From Sorex araneus (Eukaryota > Chordata > Mammalia > Eulipotyphla > Soricidae), in assembly GCF_027595985.1 (NCBI RefSeq), contig NC_073305.1, positions 170,074,172-170,138,171 on the forward strand: a stretch of 64,000 nt of DNA, read 5' to 3'. The notes beneath the pieces were generated by a model that saw only the letters and a list, made by a program, of their open reading frames with translations, ran no database searches and had not been told where the DNA came from. Made by a program: the position numbers and the translations under genes. Positions 32,523 through 43,211 of the stretch are shown here, piece by piece. The first letter of the stretch is position 1. Each line of letters starts with the position of its first letter.

Positions 32523-33118
32523 GTTTTTTTTTAATTGTTTTATTGAATCACCGTGTGGAAAGTTACAAAGCTTTCAGGCTTAAGTCTCAGTTATACAATG
32601 CTCAAACACCCATCCCTTCACCAGTGCACATTTTCCACCACCAAGTATCATGGTATACCTCCCCCCAACCCTGCCCCCCAGTCCCCGCCTGTGTAGCTGA
32701 TAAATTTCACTTTACTTTTCTCTTTACTTTGATTTTATTCAATATTTCAACAAAAAACTCACTATTATTGTTTGGAGTTTCCCCCTGCCCACAAAGTCAA
32801 ACCTGTTGAAAGGAAGCATTTGATAATTTGTTTTCCATTGCTGACATTGAAGAGATATGCGGTCACATGGCCATGATAGCGGCCGTGATAGCGGACGCGC
32901 GGTTTTGGATTTCTGTATTTTAGTCACTAAGTCCAGGGAAATTTCTGCCAGAAATTGCATCACTGCAAGCTCATACCTCCCTTCTGTGGTCATCAAAAAA
33001 TGGCGGCCGGGGCTCAGTTTACAGTCTAGAGACATTTCTGCAAGAAGCTGCTGGTGCCCAAAGTAGTTTAGCTGGCCTCTGGGGCCAGGGTCGTGCAGCA
33101 GCGGAAAGCTGTCCTAAA
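32523..33118 (-). mobile_element. L1 3' end, type B, antisense
   Basis: The first 110-130 bp on the + strand (ttgaatcaccgtgtggaaag, then cacccatcccttcaccagtg) match the L1 3' terminus. The rest differs from type A: gtgtagctgataaatttcac, tcaatatttcaacaaaaaac, agggaaatttctgccagaaa, aagaagctgctggtgccc. The copies at 43212 and 50510 are homologous and in the same orientation. Confidence 0.82.
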
Positions 33119-33181
33119 GTTTTGATATTGAAATATTTCATGAAACTTTGACATATGGGTCTTTTCTGCATGTTTGTCAGT

Positions 33182-33541
33182 TTTCCTTCCTTCCTTCCTT
33201 CCTTCCTTCCTTCCTTCCTTCCTTCCTTCCTTCCTTCCTTCCTTCCTTCCTTCCTTCCTTTTCTCCTTCCTTCCTTCCTTCCTTCCTTCCTTCCTTCCTT
33301 CCTTCCTTCCTTCCTTCCTTCCTTCCTTCCTTCCTTCCTTTTTTCCTTCCTTCCTTTTTTCCTTCCTTCCTTCCTTCCTTCCTTCCTTCCTTCCTTTTTT
33401 CCTTCCTTCCTTCCTTCCTTCCTTCCTTCCTTCCTTCCTTCCTTCCTTCCTTCCTTCCTTCCTTTTTTCCTTCCTTCCTTCCTTCCTTCCTTCCTTCCTT
33501 CCTTCCTTCCTTCCTTCCTTCCTTCCTTCCTTCCTTCCTTT
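33182..33541. repeat. (CCTT)n array, about 360 bp
   Basis: Nearly pure CCTT units with occasional tttt and tctcc interruptions. Long open frames on both strands are artefacts of this repeat. Confidence 0.98.
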
Positions 33542-33548
33542 CTATTTT

Positions 33549-33693
33549 TTTTGTGGGGAGACTTACACTCCTCTTTGTGGGAGGCTTATTCCATGCACTG
33601 CACTCAGGGATCATTCCTGGTGGGGCCTGGGGACCATACTGGGTGCTAGGATTAAACTAGGTTGCCTGCTTGCTGTGCTGTCTCTCTGGCTCC
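33549..33693 (-). mobile_element. SOR-type SINE, antisense
   Basis: Its T-rich tail borders the CCTT array. Carries actcagggatcattcctggt and gtgctgtctctctggctcc. The array may have grown from the SINE tail. Confidence 0.78.
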
Positions 33694-33697
33694 CACC

Positions 33698-33860
33698 TTT
33701 TGGGGGGAGTTGGGGTCACACCCAGTGGTTCTCAGGGCTTACTCTTTGCTCTGTGCTCAGGGTTCACTCCTGGTGGTGCTTGGGGGGTTGGGGACCATAT
33801 TCGATGTGCCAGAGATGGAACCTGGCTTGACTGTGTGCCCTCACCTCTGTCCACTCTCTC
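33698..33860 (-). mobile_element. SOR-type SINE, antisense, diverged
   Basis: ggggtcacacccagtggttc, gtgctcagggttcactcctg and gtgccagagatggaacctgg. Confidence 0.8.
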
Positions 33861-33959
33861 CTGCCCATGTGGCTGTACTTTCATGAGGATATTCAGAATT
33901 TCCCTCTAACTTTATAGAGCTAAAACTGAGATATACTAGATCATGAGTTTCAGAAATGA

Positions 33960-34230
33960 AGTAGGTACTGCTGTGTGTACGTCCACACATCTGTCCAAAA
34001 TGACACTTCTAGCTGTGCGGGGTGTCTGTTTATCTATACCCTTGCCAGGACAGAAGCCACAAAAAAACTGATTTGAATCCTGTCTCTCACTTAACATTTA
34101 TCTGCCAATTTGGGGACTCAGAAAGTATTTTATATTATTAGTCCTTTGCATGTTCCCTCTGTGGTCTTTCTTATACATATCCTTTGTCCATTTTCCTGTT
34201 GCTTTCTTTTCCTATCTCCGGGTGTGTTGT
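33960..34230 (-). mobile_element. Possible old L1 fragment, antisense
   Basis: tatccttt-gtccattttcctgttg-like text preceded by ataccc-ttgccagga words recalls the L1 ORF2 region upstream of its 3' end. Weak. Confidence 0.35.
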
Positions 34231-34234
34231 GTGT

Positions 34235-35185
34235 ATGGAACCTCTGTTGTGTATGTTAGATGAACTTTCTGCCGTCCGCTCACTTTCTGTCTCAGAAGTC
34301 TCTCGCTCAGGATGACTCTAGTTTCGATCTGTGAAGGTGCATGTTGGCGTGCACCCAGAGGATTTACAAATATGCCATGCGTGTCTTTATTTGCTTTGAA
34401 ATGCCCTTCACTGCAAGCCATTCTGGCTTCTGCGATTCTTATCTGCCCTTCCTTGTGTGGGAGGCTTCCTGCTTTGCTCTTGTCTGCACAGCCCCGGTTT
34501 TCACCAGGGGGAAAATAAAAGACCCAAGAAGCTATTTACAATCAGGTCAGAACTGCAGCATCAGTGAAATCCAGGATGTTTTCTTGGGGGTATGTTGAAT
34601 GTGGGACGCCGCGGTGCCCGGAGCATATTTCTGTTGTTTTTGTGTGGATTCCATGGTGTTATTTGGAGCCCAGACTTCATCCAGAGCTTTTAGCACCAGA
34701 ACGGTTTCTTAGTTTTATTGCCTCCAACCCTCAACAACAAATACAACCATCTGGTGGAAACATGGAGGAGAAGTAGGGTGGGATTCCTTTGTTCTTTCTG
34801 TCTGTTCTAACAGGATCATCACCAAGGGAGGCGTTTTGTATTTTATGTATCAGGTTGCTTCGGGGTTATTTGTTAATTTTATTTTTTTAATTTTTTTTTG
34901 CATTAGTTTGCACCACTAAGTTTCTGGTTGTATGAAGAGGCAAATAAAATGTTCAAGCAGCTCCTTACATTGAAGTGTCAAACTGATTTGATCAGACAGT
35001 GGCCCCAGTCATCAGCCTGAACACTTCCTCCCTCTAACCAGTCAGGTGAATTCCCTGGGTTTGGTGAAATGCTGATGCTCACTCCTGCATGCAGATCAAA
35101 TCTAAATATCACCTCAGGATGACTTTTTAGCAATGTGATCACAGGCAAGAAAGAATTCAGGACACATTCAGCTATTTTTTTTAAC
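34235..35185. other. Unique sequence, nothing recognised
   Basis: No exon with splice framing and no recognised family. Confidence 0.4.
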
Positions 35186-35189
35186 TGTT

Positions 35190-35356
35190 GCTTTTTACAC
35201 TATTTTTGTTAATTTATTTATCTTTGAATTACCTTGAGATAAACACTAAGTTGCTCAGGATTCAGTTTCAGTCATGCAATGTTCGATACCTGTCCTTTCA
35301 TCAGTTCATTTTTCCCACCCCTGACCCCAGTTACTCCCCACCCCCTCCCTGCCTGC

Positions 35357-35402
<46 letters not shown>

Positions 35403-35730
35403 GCTTTCATTTTGGGCATTATGGCTTGCAATACAGATACTAGAAGGTTATCATGCATATCCCAGCACCTAGTTTCAGCCCTTGGTTCTTGTCCAGAGTG
35501 ATCATTTCCAACCATTATTGTCATAGTGGTCCCTTCTCTATCCTAACTGCCCTCCACCACTCACATACTTGTGTCAAGCTTCTAACCTTGGCTCCTGTTT
35601 TTTTCTGTCCTTAGATATTAGTCTCGTACTATGCTTTTTTATATCCCACAAATGAGTGCAGTCATTCTGCAGCCTATCCCTCTTCTTCTAACTCATTTCA
35701 CTCAGCATAGTATTCTCCATGTACATCTAT
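35190..35730 (-). mobile_element. L1 3' end, type A, antisense, distal part
   Basis: Reverse complement of the type A 3' UTR with a (CT)n tract at 35358-35400, followed by the ORF2 end (cccacaaatgagtgcagtca, actcatttcactcagcatag). It is split by a SINE. Confidence 0.9.
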
Positions 35731-35897
35731 TTTTTTGGGGGAGGGTCACACCTGGCAATCCAGGCGTTACTGCTGGCTTTGTACTCAGGAATTACTCCTG
35801 GTGGTGCTCGGGGGACCATATGGGATGCTGGGAATCAAACCCGGCTCGACTGCGTGCAAGGCAAATGCCCTACCCACTGTACTATCACTCCAGCCCC
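35731..35897 (-). mobile_element. SOR-type SINE, antisense, nested in L1
   Basis: gggaatcaaacccggctcga and the end ctatcactccagccc. The short target repeat catctat is found at 35724-35730 and 35898-35904 within the L1. Confidence 0.93.
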
Positions 35898-36037
35898 CAT
35901 CTATATCCATTTATAAGCAAATTTTATGACTTATTTTTTCTGGTGGCTGCGTAATATTCCATTGTGTAGATGTACCATAGTTCCTTTATTCAGTCTTCTG
36001 CTCTTGGATGTTTGGGTTGCTTTTAACAGTTTTTATT
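35898..36037 (-). mobile_element. L1 ORF2 end, antisense, proximal part
   Basis: Continues the L1 after the SINE: ccatttataagcaaatttta, then taatattccattgtgtagat and gatgtttgggttgc. Confidence 0.88.
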
Positions 36038-36222
36038 TTTTATTCTTTTTAATTTTTTTGTGTTTTGGGTCACACCCGGCAATGCACAGGGGTTATATCT
36101 GGCTCTGCACTCAGGAATTACTCCTGGCGGTGCTCAGGGGACCATATGGGATGCTGGAAATCAAACCCGGGTCAGCCGCATGCAAGGCAAATGCCCTCCC
36201 CGCTGTGCTATCACTCTACCCC
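36038..36222 (-). mobile_element. SOR-type SINE, antisense, nested in L1
   Basis: tttgggtcacacccggcaat, gaaatcaaacccgggtcagc and the end ctatcactctacccc. This is the second SINE in the same L1. Confidence 0.93.
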
Positions 36223-36289
36223 CTAACACTGTTTTTAAACTGACATTTCAGAGTTTGTCTTTACAAAGAGGGGTTGGAGGAGGGAAGAA

Positions 36290-36520
36290 AAGAGGAAGGA
36301 AGGAAGGAAGGAAGGAAGGAAGGAAGGAAGGAAGGAAGGAAGGAAGGAAGGAAGGAAGGAAGGGAGGGAGGGAGGGAGGGAGGGAGGGAGGGGGGGAAAG
36401 AAGGAAGGAAGGGAGGGAGGGAGGGAGGAAGAAGGAAGGAAGGAAGGAAGGAAGGAAGGAAGGAAGGAAGGAAGGAAGGAAGGAAGGAAGGAAGGAAGGA
36501 AGGAAAGGAGGGAGGAAGGA
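36290..36520. repeat. (GGAA)n / (GGGA)n array
   Basis: About 230 bp of ggaa units with a central gggagggag block. It abuts the head side of a SINE. Confidence 0.97.
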
Positions 36521-36680
36521 AGCTGGAGATAGTGCAGGGACTAAGGTGCTGGCCTTGTATGTGTCCAACCCAGATTTGAGTTCTGAAACCACTATGGTCC
36601 ACATCATCACGAAGAGGGCTTTCTAAGCACAGAACCAAGAGTAAGCCTGAACAGTGTTGGTCCCAGACAAAATGAAAAGC
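36521..36680 (+). mobile_element. SOR-type SINE, diverged
   Basis: agctggagatagtgcaggga, then tggccttgtatgtgtccaac and a degraded body. Confidence 0.65.
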
Positions 36681-37004
36681 CAAAATTTGTTTAAGACAAA
36701 GGTAAGGGCCTTTGGTTCATTTCCAGTGCTCCTGGGTCACAGGTCTGAAATCTCAAGCCCTGAGCGAATGGAACTGATGCTCGAAGACATGCTGCATGCC
36801 TGCCTTCTCCCAGCCTGGAAAACACACTTGCCTTGGAAACTAAAATGTAGCCAGAGTGAAAGGCCCTACGAGGCCCCTCTATGAAAGAGACCAAAGGCTC
36901 CACCAAACATCACTCACAAAAGCACATTTTCCATCCACCGCCTTCCTCAGGAAGAGGTTCATTGGATTTGACAGTGATTCTTTCCCTTTTAAAGAACAAA
37001 AGGG

Positions 37005-37110
37005 GCGGGGATATAGCTCAGCTATATCAGCAGTAGAGCACTTGCTTTGCATGTGTAAGGCCCAGGATGAGACTCATGGCACTGGGAAGCAGCTTAAAGA
37101 AGAAAATCCC
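37005..37110 (+). mobile_element. tRNA-Ala-like SINE (ID-like)
   Basis: ggggatatagctcag, gtagagcacttgctttgcat and an aaggccc word read like a tRNA-Ala head. This differs from the SOR head, so it is a separate SINE family or an old tRNA-derived copy. An AAAGAAGAAAA tail follows. Confidence 0.65.
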
Positions 37111-37287
37111 AACAGTTTTCCTCACTTGATGTTTAGCGATTAAGCCCCAGACAACAGCGGGAATCGCATTCCTGTGCACTTATGTTCATCACCATCATCC
37201 TATGAACCTTATCAGAGGGATCCTCCTACCATGTTCCATCCCTAAAACCTTCTGAATCAGTCTGATTTGTGTTTAAAGAGCCGTGCT

Positions 37288-37920
37288 ACAATGGAATACT
37301 ATGCAGCTGTTAGAAAATATGAAGTCATGACATTTGCATAAAAGTGGATCGACATGGAGAGTATCATGCTAAGTGAAATGAATCAGAGAGAGAGGGACAG
37401 ACATAGAATGACTGCACTCATTTGTAGAATATAAAGTAACAGAAAGGGAGACTAACCCAAGAATAGTAGAGATAGGGCTGGGAGGATTGCTCCATCACTT
37501 GGAAGCTGGTGTCACAGGCTGGGGGAAAAAGGCAGCTGAGATAGAGAAGGGGCCACCAAGTAAATAACGCTTGGAGGGTTCACTCGGGTTGAGAGATGTG
37601 TGCTGAAAGTAGACTGTGGACCAAACATGATGACCACTTAGTACCTGTATTGCAAACCATAACACCCAAAAGGAGAGTGAGAGAGAGTAAAAGGGAATGT
37701 GCCTGCCACAGAGGCAAGGGGGATTGGAGAGGGGGGTGGCGGGAGGAATACTGGGAACATTGGTGGTGGAGAATGGGCACTGGTGGAGGGATGGGTACTC
37801 GATCATTGTATGACTGAAATGTAATCGCGAAAGTTTGTAAGTCTGAAAGTGTACCTCATGGTGATTCATTAAAAATAAAAATAAATAAATAAATAAATTT
37901 TTTTAAAAATTAAAAAAAAT
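37288..37920 (+). mobile_element. L1 3' end, type A: ORF2 C-terminus plus 3' UTR
   Basis: Starts in the ORF2 C-terminal region (aatggaatactatgcagctg; local frame reads WNTMQLLEN, then YEVMTF). It continues through the 3' UTR with a short polypurine tract (37672-37700) and an A-rich tail. A 13-bp target duplication with two mismatches (aaagagccgtgct at 37275-37287; aaagagtcatgct at 37921-37933) fixes both ends. The copy is 5' truncated and non-functional. Confidence 0.93.
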
Positions 37921-37934
37921 AAAGAGTCATGCTA

Positions 37935-38348
37935 GGGAGGTGGAGAGAGCCTCCGTGCAGGGGAGAGTGCCAAGAAGATTCAAAGTCGGCTCTTCTGATT
38001 TGAGATTCAGGGCTGCTGCTGCCACAGCAGATAAACAGGGTGATGAATTCTCTCTCCACCTCAGAGATAGGTACTTTGGTTGGCGACTGGCAGAGGAGGA
38101 CAGAGACGAGGATGGAGGTGTCAGTGCCTTGGCCCCAATGCACAGGAACTCCCTCTGTTATTCCAAACCCTGTCTGCTGTGGCTGAGTGCTAGCTGCTTG
38201 CCTTGACCTGCTCCTCCCTATGGTGGGCCCCATCTCAGGTCTTGAAGCACCCACCCCGTTTGTCTGTGGCAGCCCTGAACTGCTTTCCTGTCAGCATGCC
38301 GCTTCCCTGGAGCTATACGCAAATCTCTTGTGCTTGGACTTTCCTGTG
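37935..38348. other. Unique sequence, nothing recognised
   Basis: No repeat or exon supported. Confidence 0.35.
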
Positions 38349-38350
38349 AG

Positions 38351-38520
38351 GGGCTGGAGAGATAATACAGGTGGCCGGGTGCTTGCTTAGCATAAGGCCA
38401 ATTCAGGTTCTATCCTCTGGGCCCCACATGCCTTCAAGCCTGGACAAAAGTGATTTCCAGGTGCAGAGCCAAGAGTAAGCACTGAGCACCGCCAGTGTGG
38501 CCCGAACACAAAACAAAACA
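38351..38520 (+). mobile_element. SOR-type SINE, short form
   Basis: ggggctggagagataataca, then gagcaccgccagtgtggccc, an A-rich tail and an (AT)n tract. Confidence 0.88.
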
Positions 38521-38577
38521 ATATATATATATATTAAAAAAAAAAAGAACTGCTCTGTGGAAGACAAAGTCACTTCT

Positions 38578-38581
38578 TGGG

Positions 38582-38643
<62 letters not shown>

Positions 38644-38755
38644 AAAGCTATAGGAGCTTTAAGTTTGATCCCCAGCTCTGCAGGGTACCCAGCACTCCCA
38701 AGCACAGAGCCAGGAGGAGCCCAAGCACCAGGGATGCCCCCCCACCCCGCTTCCT
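38578..38755 (+). mobile_element. SOR-type SINE with (GA)n expanded in its head
   Basis: The ggccagagagat head is stretched into (GA)n at 38584-38640. The body then continues (gtttgatccccagctctgca, agcacagagccaggaggagc). Confidence 0.85.
38584..38640. repeat. (GA)n microsatellite inside a SINE head
   Basis: About 28 GA units. Confidence 0.97.
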
Positions 38756-39120
38756 TGCTGCGGGGGAGAAGAAAGAGGAAGAAGGGAGAGAAGTCATGCT
38801 CCTCAGCAGACTCAGTGGAGGGCAACAGTTGGGGCATGAGGGCATCTGCTTCCATTTCTGCACAGCCCTGAGCCTTTGCAACCAGAAGCTCGCTCCCTGA
38901 CCAGAGGCACTTTTCTTTATCTCTTCCTGTCTCAGAAACAACCGTGAAAGGATCTGAAAAGCAAATAGCAACCATGCAGGATGGAACCCAGCATCTCCTA
39001 CTGCAGATGATGACCCCGACCCCCGACTCTGCACCCGGAAGTAGCACTTCCCCCAAACCCTCTCCTCAGATCCTTGGGCTGCATCCTTTTTGGCACACCA
39101 TGACCTTTGTCTTTACTTTT

Positions 39121-39300
39121 TTTTTTTTTTTTTTTGCTTTTTGGGTCACACTCAGCGATGCACAGGGGTTACTTCTGGATCATGCATTCAAGAATTACTC
39201 TTGGTGGTGCTCGGGGTACCATATGGGATGCTGAGAATCAAACCCTGGTCGGCCGCGTGCAAGGCAAATGCCCTACCAGCTGTGCTATTGCTCCAGCCCT
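39121..39300 (-). mobile_element. SOR-type SINE, short form, antisense, young
   Basis: Perfect 16-bp target duplication, ctttgtctttactttt, at 39105-39120 and 39301-39316. It has a long T run, gggtcacactcagcgatgca, and the end tgctattgctccagccct. Confidence 0.97.
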
Positions 39301-39367
39301 CTTTGTCTTTACTTTTATCTTGGATCAGGAAATATTCATTGAAAGGAATTGAGGAACATGGCTTCTC

Positions 39368-39486
39368 GTTCTGTGCTTAGGGATCGCTTCTGGCGGTGCT
39401 ACTGAATCTTATGTTGTGTCAGGGACTAAACTGGAGTCAGCTGCATGCAAGGCACATGCCTTGATCCCTGTACTATATCTTCAACC
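39368..39486 (-). mobile_element. SOR-type SINE, antisense, truncated
   Basis: gatcgcttctggcggtgcta and gtgtcagggactaaactgga. Confidence 0.7.
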
Positions 39487-39489
39487 AAG

Positions 39490-40175
39490 AGTCTCATTTT
39501 CATTTTTATTTACCTATAACAGAATGAATGAGATAACATGTCTTCCATTTCTTTTCTTCCAGGGTGTTCCAATCTCCCTGTAACCCAGTTTTCTTCTCTT
39601 ACTTTATAAACATGTTCTGTCTGCATTAGAGATAATAAACTTCTAAGTTCACGTGTAGTAATAGTTTTCTAATGGTGAAGCATGATTTTCAGCTACCAAA
39701 TTCGCTATTGCCGTGTTCATTTTTCACTTCTTTAGGTCACAGGGTGGAAAGATGAGGAAGTTTGCTCTTCTATTGATTCTTAACATCTTTCTTCTTTTCT
39801 TAGTAGTATTCTGGGCAGAGAAAGGCAAACAATATATCCAAGTGAATCCCACAGCACATGTGTTTTTACACTGTGTTTCTACACTGTGAAACTATAGGTC
39901 CTTTGGCAAAAATCTTCTGAATGCTCTTGGTCTGAGCATTTTAGAAAGCATTGAGTGAACTAGAAATAATTTTCGTCAACAGGTGTGTTTGGAGTTCTAG
40001 AGCTTTGAAGAGAGTTTTTAAGCTTAATGGCAAACAGTACACCAGCAGCGATGACCATCAGGCTGCCCGGTGGTGCGTGAATGCCTCGCTCATCACTGAG
40101 CAGCTGGAATGCATGGCCACCGCCCAGCCTCAGCCACCTGCCTCCCTGAGAGGAGAGGAGGTCGGTTCAGTGGGA
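39490..40175. other. Unique sequence, nothing recognised
   Basis: AT-rich, no repeat or exon supported. Confidence 0.35.
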
Positions 40176-40179
40176 GATG

Positions 40180-40615
40180 TGTGCTGAAGGTGGGAAAACA
40201 ACCAAACGTGGTCTCTCAGTTTCTGTATTGCAAAGTATAATGCTCAAAACGAGAGATAGAGAGAAAAAGAGAAAGAGTGAGAGGAGAGAAGAGAGGGAAA
40301 AAGAGAGAGAAAAGAGAGAGAGAGAAAAAGAGAGACAGAAGAGAGAAAGAGAGAGAGGGAGAAAGAAGAGAAGAGAGATAGAAAGAGAGAAGAGAGTGGG
40401 AGAGAGAAAGAGAGAAAAAAAGAGAGACGAGAGAGAGAGAAAGCACCCTCCATAGAGGCTGGGGGTGGCAGGAGGGATGCAGGGAATATTGTAGGTAGGA
40501 GATGTACACTGGTATAGGCATGGGTGTTAGAACATTGTATGGCTGAAGCTCAATCATGAAAGCTTTGTAACTGAATCTCACAGTGACAGGGTGATTCAAT
40601 TAAAAAGTTGTTTTA
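40180..40615 (+). mobile_element. L1 3' end, type A
   Basis: tctgtattgcaaagtataat, a 190-bp imperfect GA-rich tract (40250-40445), then tccatagaggctgggg, gtatggctgaagctcaatca and a short A-tail. Arginine/glutamate and serine/leucine open frames here come from the GA tract. Confidence 0.9.
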
Positions 40616-40719
40616 AATCTCAGGTCAGTGGGGCAGCAGAAACAGGCATTTATAATTTTCAGCTCCTCCCTGTCCCCTGATGACTTTTAGCATACTGGAG
40701 ACATGTGTGAGTGTGTGAA

Positions 40720-40729
40720 TGTGAGTGTG

Positions 40730-40765
<36 letters not shown>

Positions 40766-40766
40766 A
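40720..40766. repeat. (GT)n microsatellite
   Basis: gagtgt units changing into about 15 pure GT units. Confidence 0.95.
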
Positions 40767-40769
40767 TTT

Positions 40770-41335
40770 GAGCTCAGAAAGTGACATCAAGTATCCCATG
40801 GCCTGTGAAGATTTCCTGGAATGAGATAAAAAAATAACATTCCCCTCACTCTAGTCTATGGATGATGGTTCCAGCTGAGCACGTGTCCTTACACTTCTCA
40901 TTAGGGGTAGCTTTGGGTCTGTGCTCAGCCTCATGGCAGGCATCTGGGTTTTATTTGCCTCTGAGCAAGTGGGTCTTCTCCACCCATATGAATTATGAAT
41001 TCAGAGTCCATTCCCTGGACCTAAAGTGAGACCAGCCTGTTTCCAAACTGACACAGATCCTACCAAGGAAATGATAGGAGCATGGAAGAAGAGGTTGGAG
41101 TGGAAGACTTATAAGTTATTTATTAGTTTGTTATACTGCGTGTATTAATGGTAACTCTATCCTGCTAACTCTCCCTCCCAACTCCCCTCCCCTTACTCTT
41201 CCTGGGTCTGATGTAGGAAGAGACAATGAAGGGAGCAATGGGATATAATTCATTCATGAGCATGTAAGATAACACCTTCTCCTCTTCTGTCTTATAACAA
41301 AAGTTATCAGTTATTTTCCAACACTTTAAATGTTT
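40770..41335. other. Unique sequence, nothing recognised
   Basis: No repeat or exon supported. Confidence 0.35.
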
Positions 41336-41341
41336 AGAACA

Positions 41342-41343
41342 GG

Positions 41344-41400
<57 letters not shown>

Positions 41401-41530
41401 CAGGAAGATGAGCACATGCCCGGCCCACGGGAGGCTGAGGTTTGATTCCCAGCTCAGCATGTTCCTCTGAGCACTGCTGGGAACAACCCCCAAGCACCGC
41501 CAGTTGTGACCTCAAAGCAAACAAAAATAG
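41342..41530 (+). mobile_element. SOR-type SINE with (GA)n expanded in its head
   Basis: A (GA)n block at 41349-41398 precedes ggtttgattcccagctcagc and caagcaccgccagttgtgac with an A-rich tail. Confidence 0.85.
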
Positions 41531-41613
41531 AACGGGGTTATCAGAGATCGTGCTATGAGCAACATCAAGAGGATGAGTTCTTGTATAAATGGGAATTGTT
41601 TTAAGAAATATTT

Positions 41614-41704
41614 GAGGAGATGAAGAGATAGGACAGGAGGAAAGGCACTTACCTTCAATGTGGCTGACCCCAGTTTAAATGATCGGAACTTCACATATGG
41701 TCTT
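41614..41704 (+). mobile_element. SOR-type SINE, short form, 5' part (split)
   Basis: tgaagagataggacaggagg, then gtggctgaccccagttt. It is interrupted by a long-form SINE and resumes at 41943. Confidence 0.75.
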
Positions 41705-41942
41705 GTGATAGCACAGCGGGTAGGGCATTTGCCTCACACGTGGCTGACCTGGGTGTGATTCTTCCGTCCCTCTCGGAAAGCCCAACAAGCTGCCAAGAGT
41801 ATCCTGCCCACACAGCAGAGATTGGCAAGCTACCCGTGGTGTATTTGATATGCTAAAAACAGTAACAAGTCTCACAATGGAGACGTTACTGGTGCCTGCT
41901 CAAGCAAATTGATGAACCACGGACGACAGTGCTACAGTACTA
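41705..41942 (+). mobile_element. Long-form SINE nested in a short-form SINE
   Basis: gtgatagcacagcgggtagg to gacagtgctacagtact. A 13-bp target duplication with two mismatches (cacatatggtctt at 41692-41704; cacaaatggtttt at 41943-41955) lies in the older SINE. The first head bases are missing. Confidence 0.92.
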
Positions 41943-42045
41943 CACAAATGGTTTTCTGAACATCTCTAAGCATCACTTCTTAGCACAGAGCCAAGACTAG
42001 CCCCTGAGTATCACTAGGCATGCCCCCCAAAAACTAAAAATAAAC
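41943..42045 (+). mobile_element. SOR-type SINE, short form, 3' part (split)
   Basis: Continues with aagcatcacttcttagcaca, gagccaagactagcccctga and a tail ending in aaaaactaaaaataaac. Confidence 0.75.
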
Positions 42046-42087
42046 TTGCACAATGGTGATATTTTCACCCCCATAGCATTATTTATT

Positions 42088-42255
42088 TATTTACTTTTTG
42101 CTCTTTGGGTCACACCTGGTGATGCTCAAGGGTTACTCCTGACTCTGCACTCAGGAATTACTCCTGGCAGTGCTCGAGGTGCTGGGAATTGAACCCAGGT
42201 CAGCCGCATGCAAGGTAAACGCCCTACCCACTTTGCTATCACTCCAGCCCCGCAT
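42088..42255 (-). mobile_element. SOR-type SINE, short form, antisense
   Basis: Target duplication cattatttatt at 42077-42087 and 42256-42266. tttgggtcacacctggtgat; ends in tgctatcactccagcccc. A short internal deletion removes the usual accatatgggat word. Confidence 0.94.
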
Positions 42256-42623
42256 CATTATTTATTAAGATATAATTTGCTCTGTCTTAAAATTAAAATC
42301 AGATGGCTATGCTCATAGAGAGATAGTTTAGGAAAAACTTTGCCACACAAATTTTTGTGCTTACTGAGAGAAGCAGGGGTTCAAATTTATGGATCTGACC
42401 AGTTGTTTAAGTGATTAGACACTGGAGGGTTGAGTGAGTTCTGTATCTTAAATTAGACTGACCCACCTATGAACTTGTAAGTGATCCAATTAATAATGAA
42501 ACGAATTCAACCTCGTTGGGGCAACTGTTTTGAACTCTGACTCTGATTCTACATTTTACCTATTTGATTAACTTTGACTGAGACTTACTCTGTGGTGAGT
42601 ATTGGGGACACAAAAATAACCCC

Positions 42624-42802
42624 GAGGGCTGGAGTACAGAGGTAGAGAGTTTGCCTTGCACTCAGCTGACTGCGGTTCGATCACTGGCATCCTATATGAG
42701 TCCCTGAGCACTGAGAGATCCCTGGGTGCAGAACTAGGAGCAACCCTTGAGCACCTTCGGGCATGGCCCCTAGACAAACCAAAAATCAACAAAAATAAAA
42801 CC
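42624..42802 (+). mobile_element. SOR-type SINE, short form
   Basis: agggctggagtacagaggta, tgcggttcgatcactggcat, and an A-rich tail. Confidence 0.85.
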
Positions 42803-42894
42803 CGGTCCTGAGACCTTTGGTCTGTGTATTTAAGTCTGTTATTGGGACATGAACCACCCCTTTGGCGAGTGCATTTCCATTATATTTCAACTGG

Positions 42895-43020
42895 AAGGAG
42901 AACTGGTCTGCAGTCCTTAAGAAAGGTCACCAAGGGGGCAGTTGGCACCTGAGCTGAGTCATGAAGGACTGAGTGGCCAGAGGTATGTGGCCCCATGGAT
43001 GAGAGGCAGGTACTGCAGGT
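42895..43020 (+). mobile_element. L2 relic (possible)
   Basis: cacctgagctgagtcatgaa and gaggcaggtact fit the L2 3' region order. Short and diverged. Confidence 0.4.
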
Positions 43021-43211
43021 TTTTATCAGAAGGAAACTGTGCTCTTTCTCAAGGCACTATTTTATTTTTAAGGAAGTCATTAAAATGCTATTTCTTTCTT
43101 CCTCCTACAATCGTGGGCAACGAGTGCTTGGCCCCTAACATGTAGTGAAACTTCTTCTGTTGATCACATTTCCCCCTCCTAGAAAATGGAGAGAATTCAG
43201 ATCAGGGGTCT

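Noticed and set aside
33148-33830. Long open frames of FLPS or KEGR repeats in three frames
   Set aside because: They are translations of the (CCTT)n array. Any tetranucleotide array without stops gives such frames.
36060-36626. 188-codon + strand frame, and minus-strand frames of 120-140 codons
   Set aside because: They combine SINE sequence with the (GGAA)n array and have no independent coding signal.
40250-40455. Arginine/glutamate-rich open frame
   Set aside because: Produced by the GA-rich polypurine tract of an L1 3' UTR.
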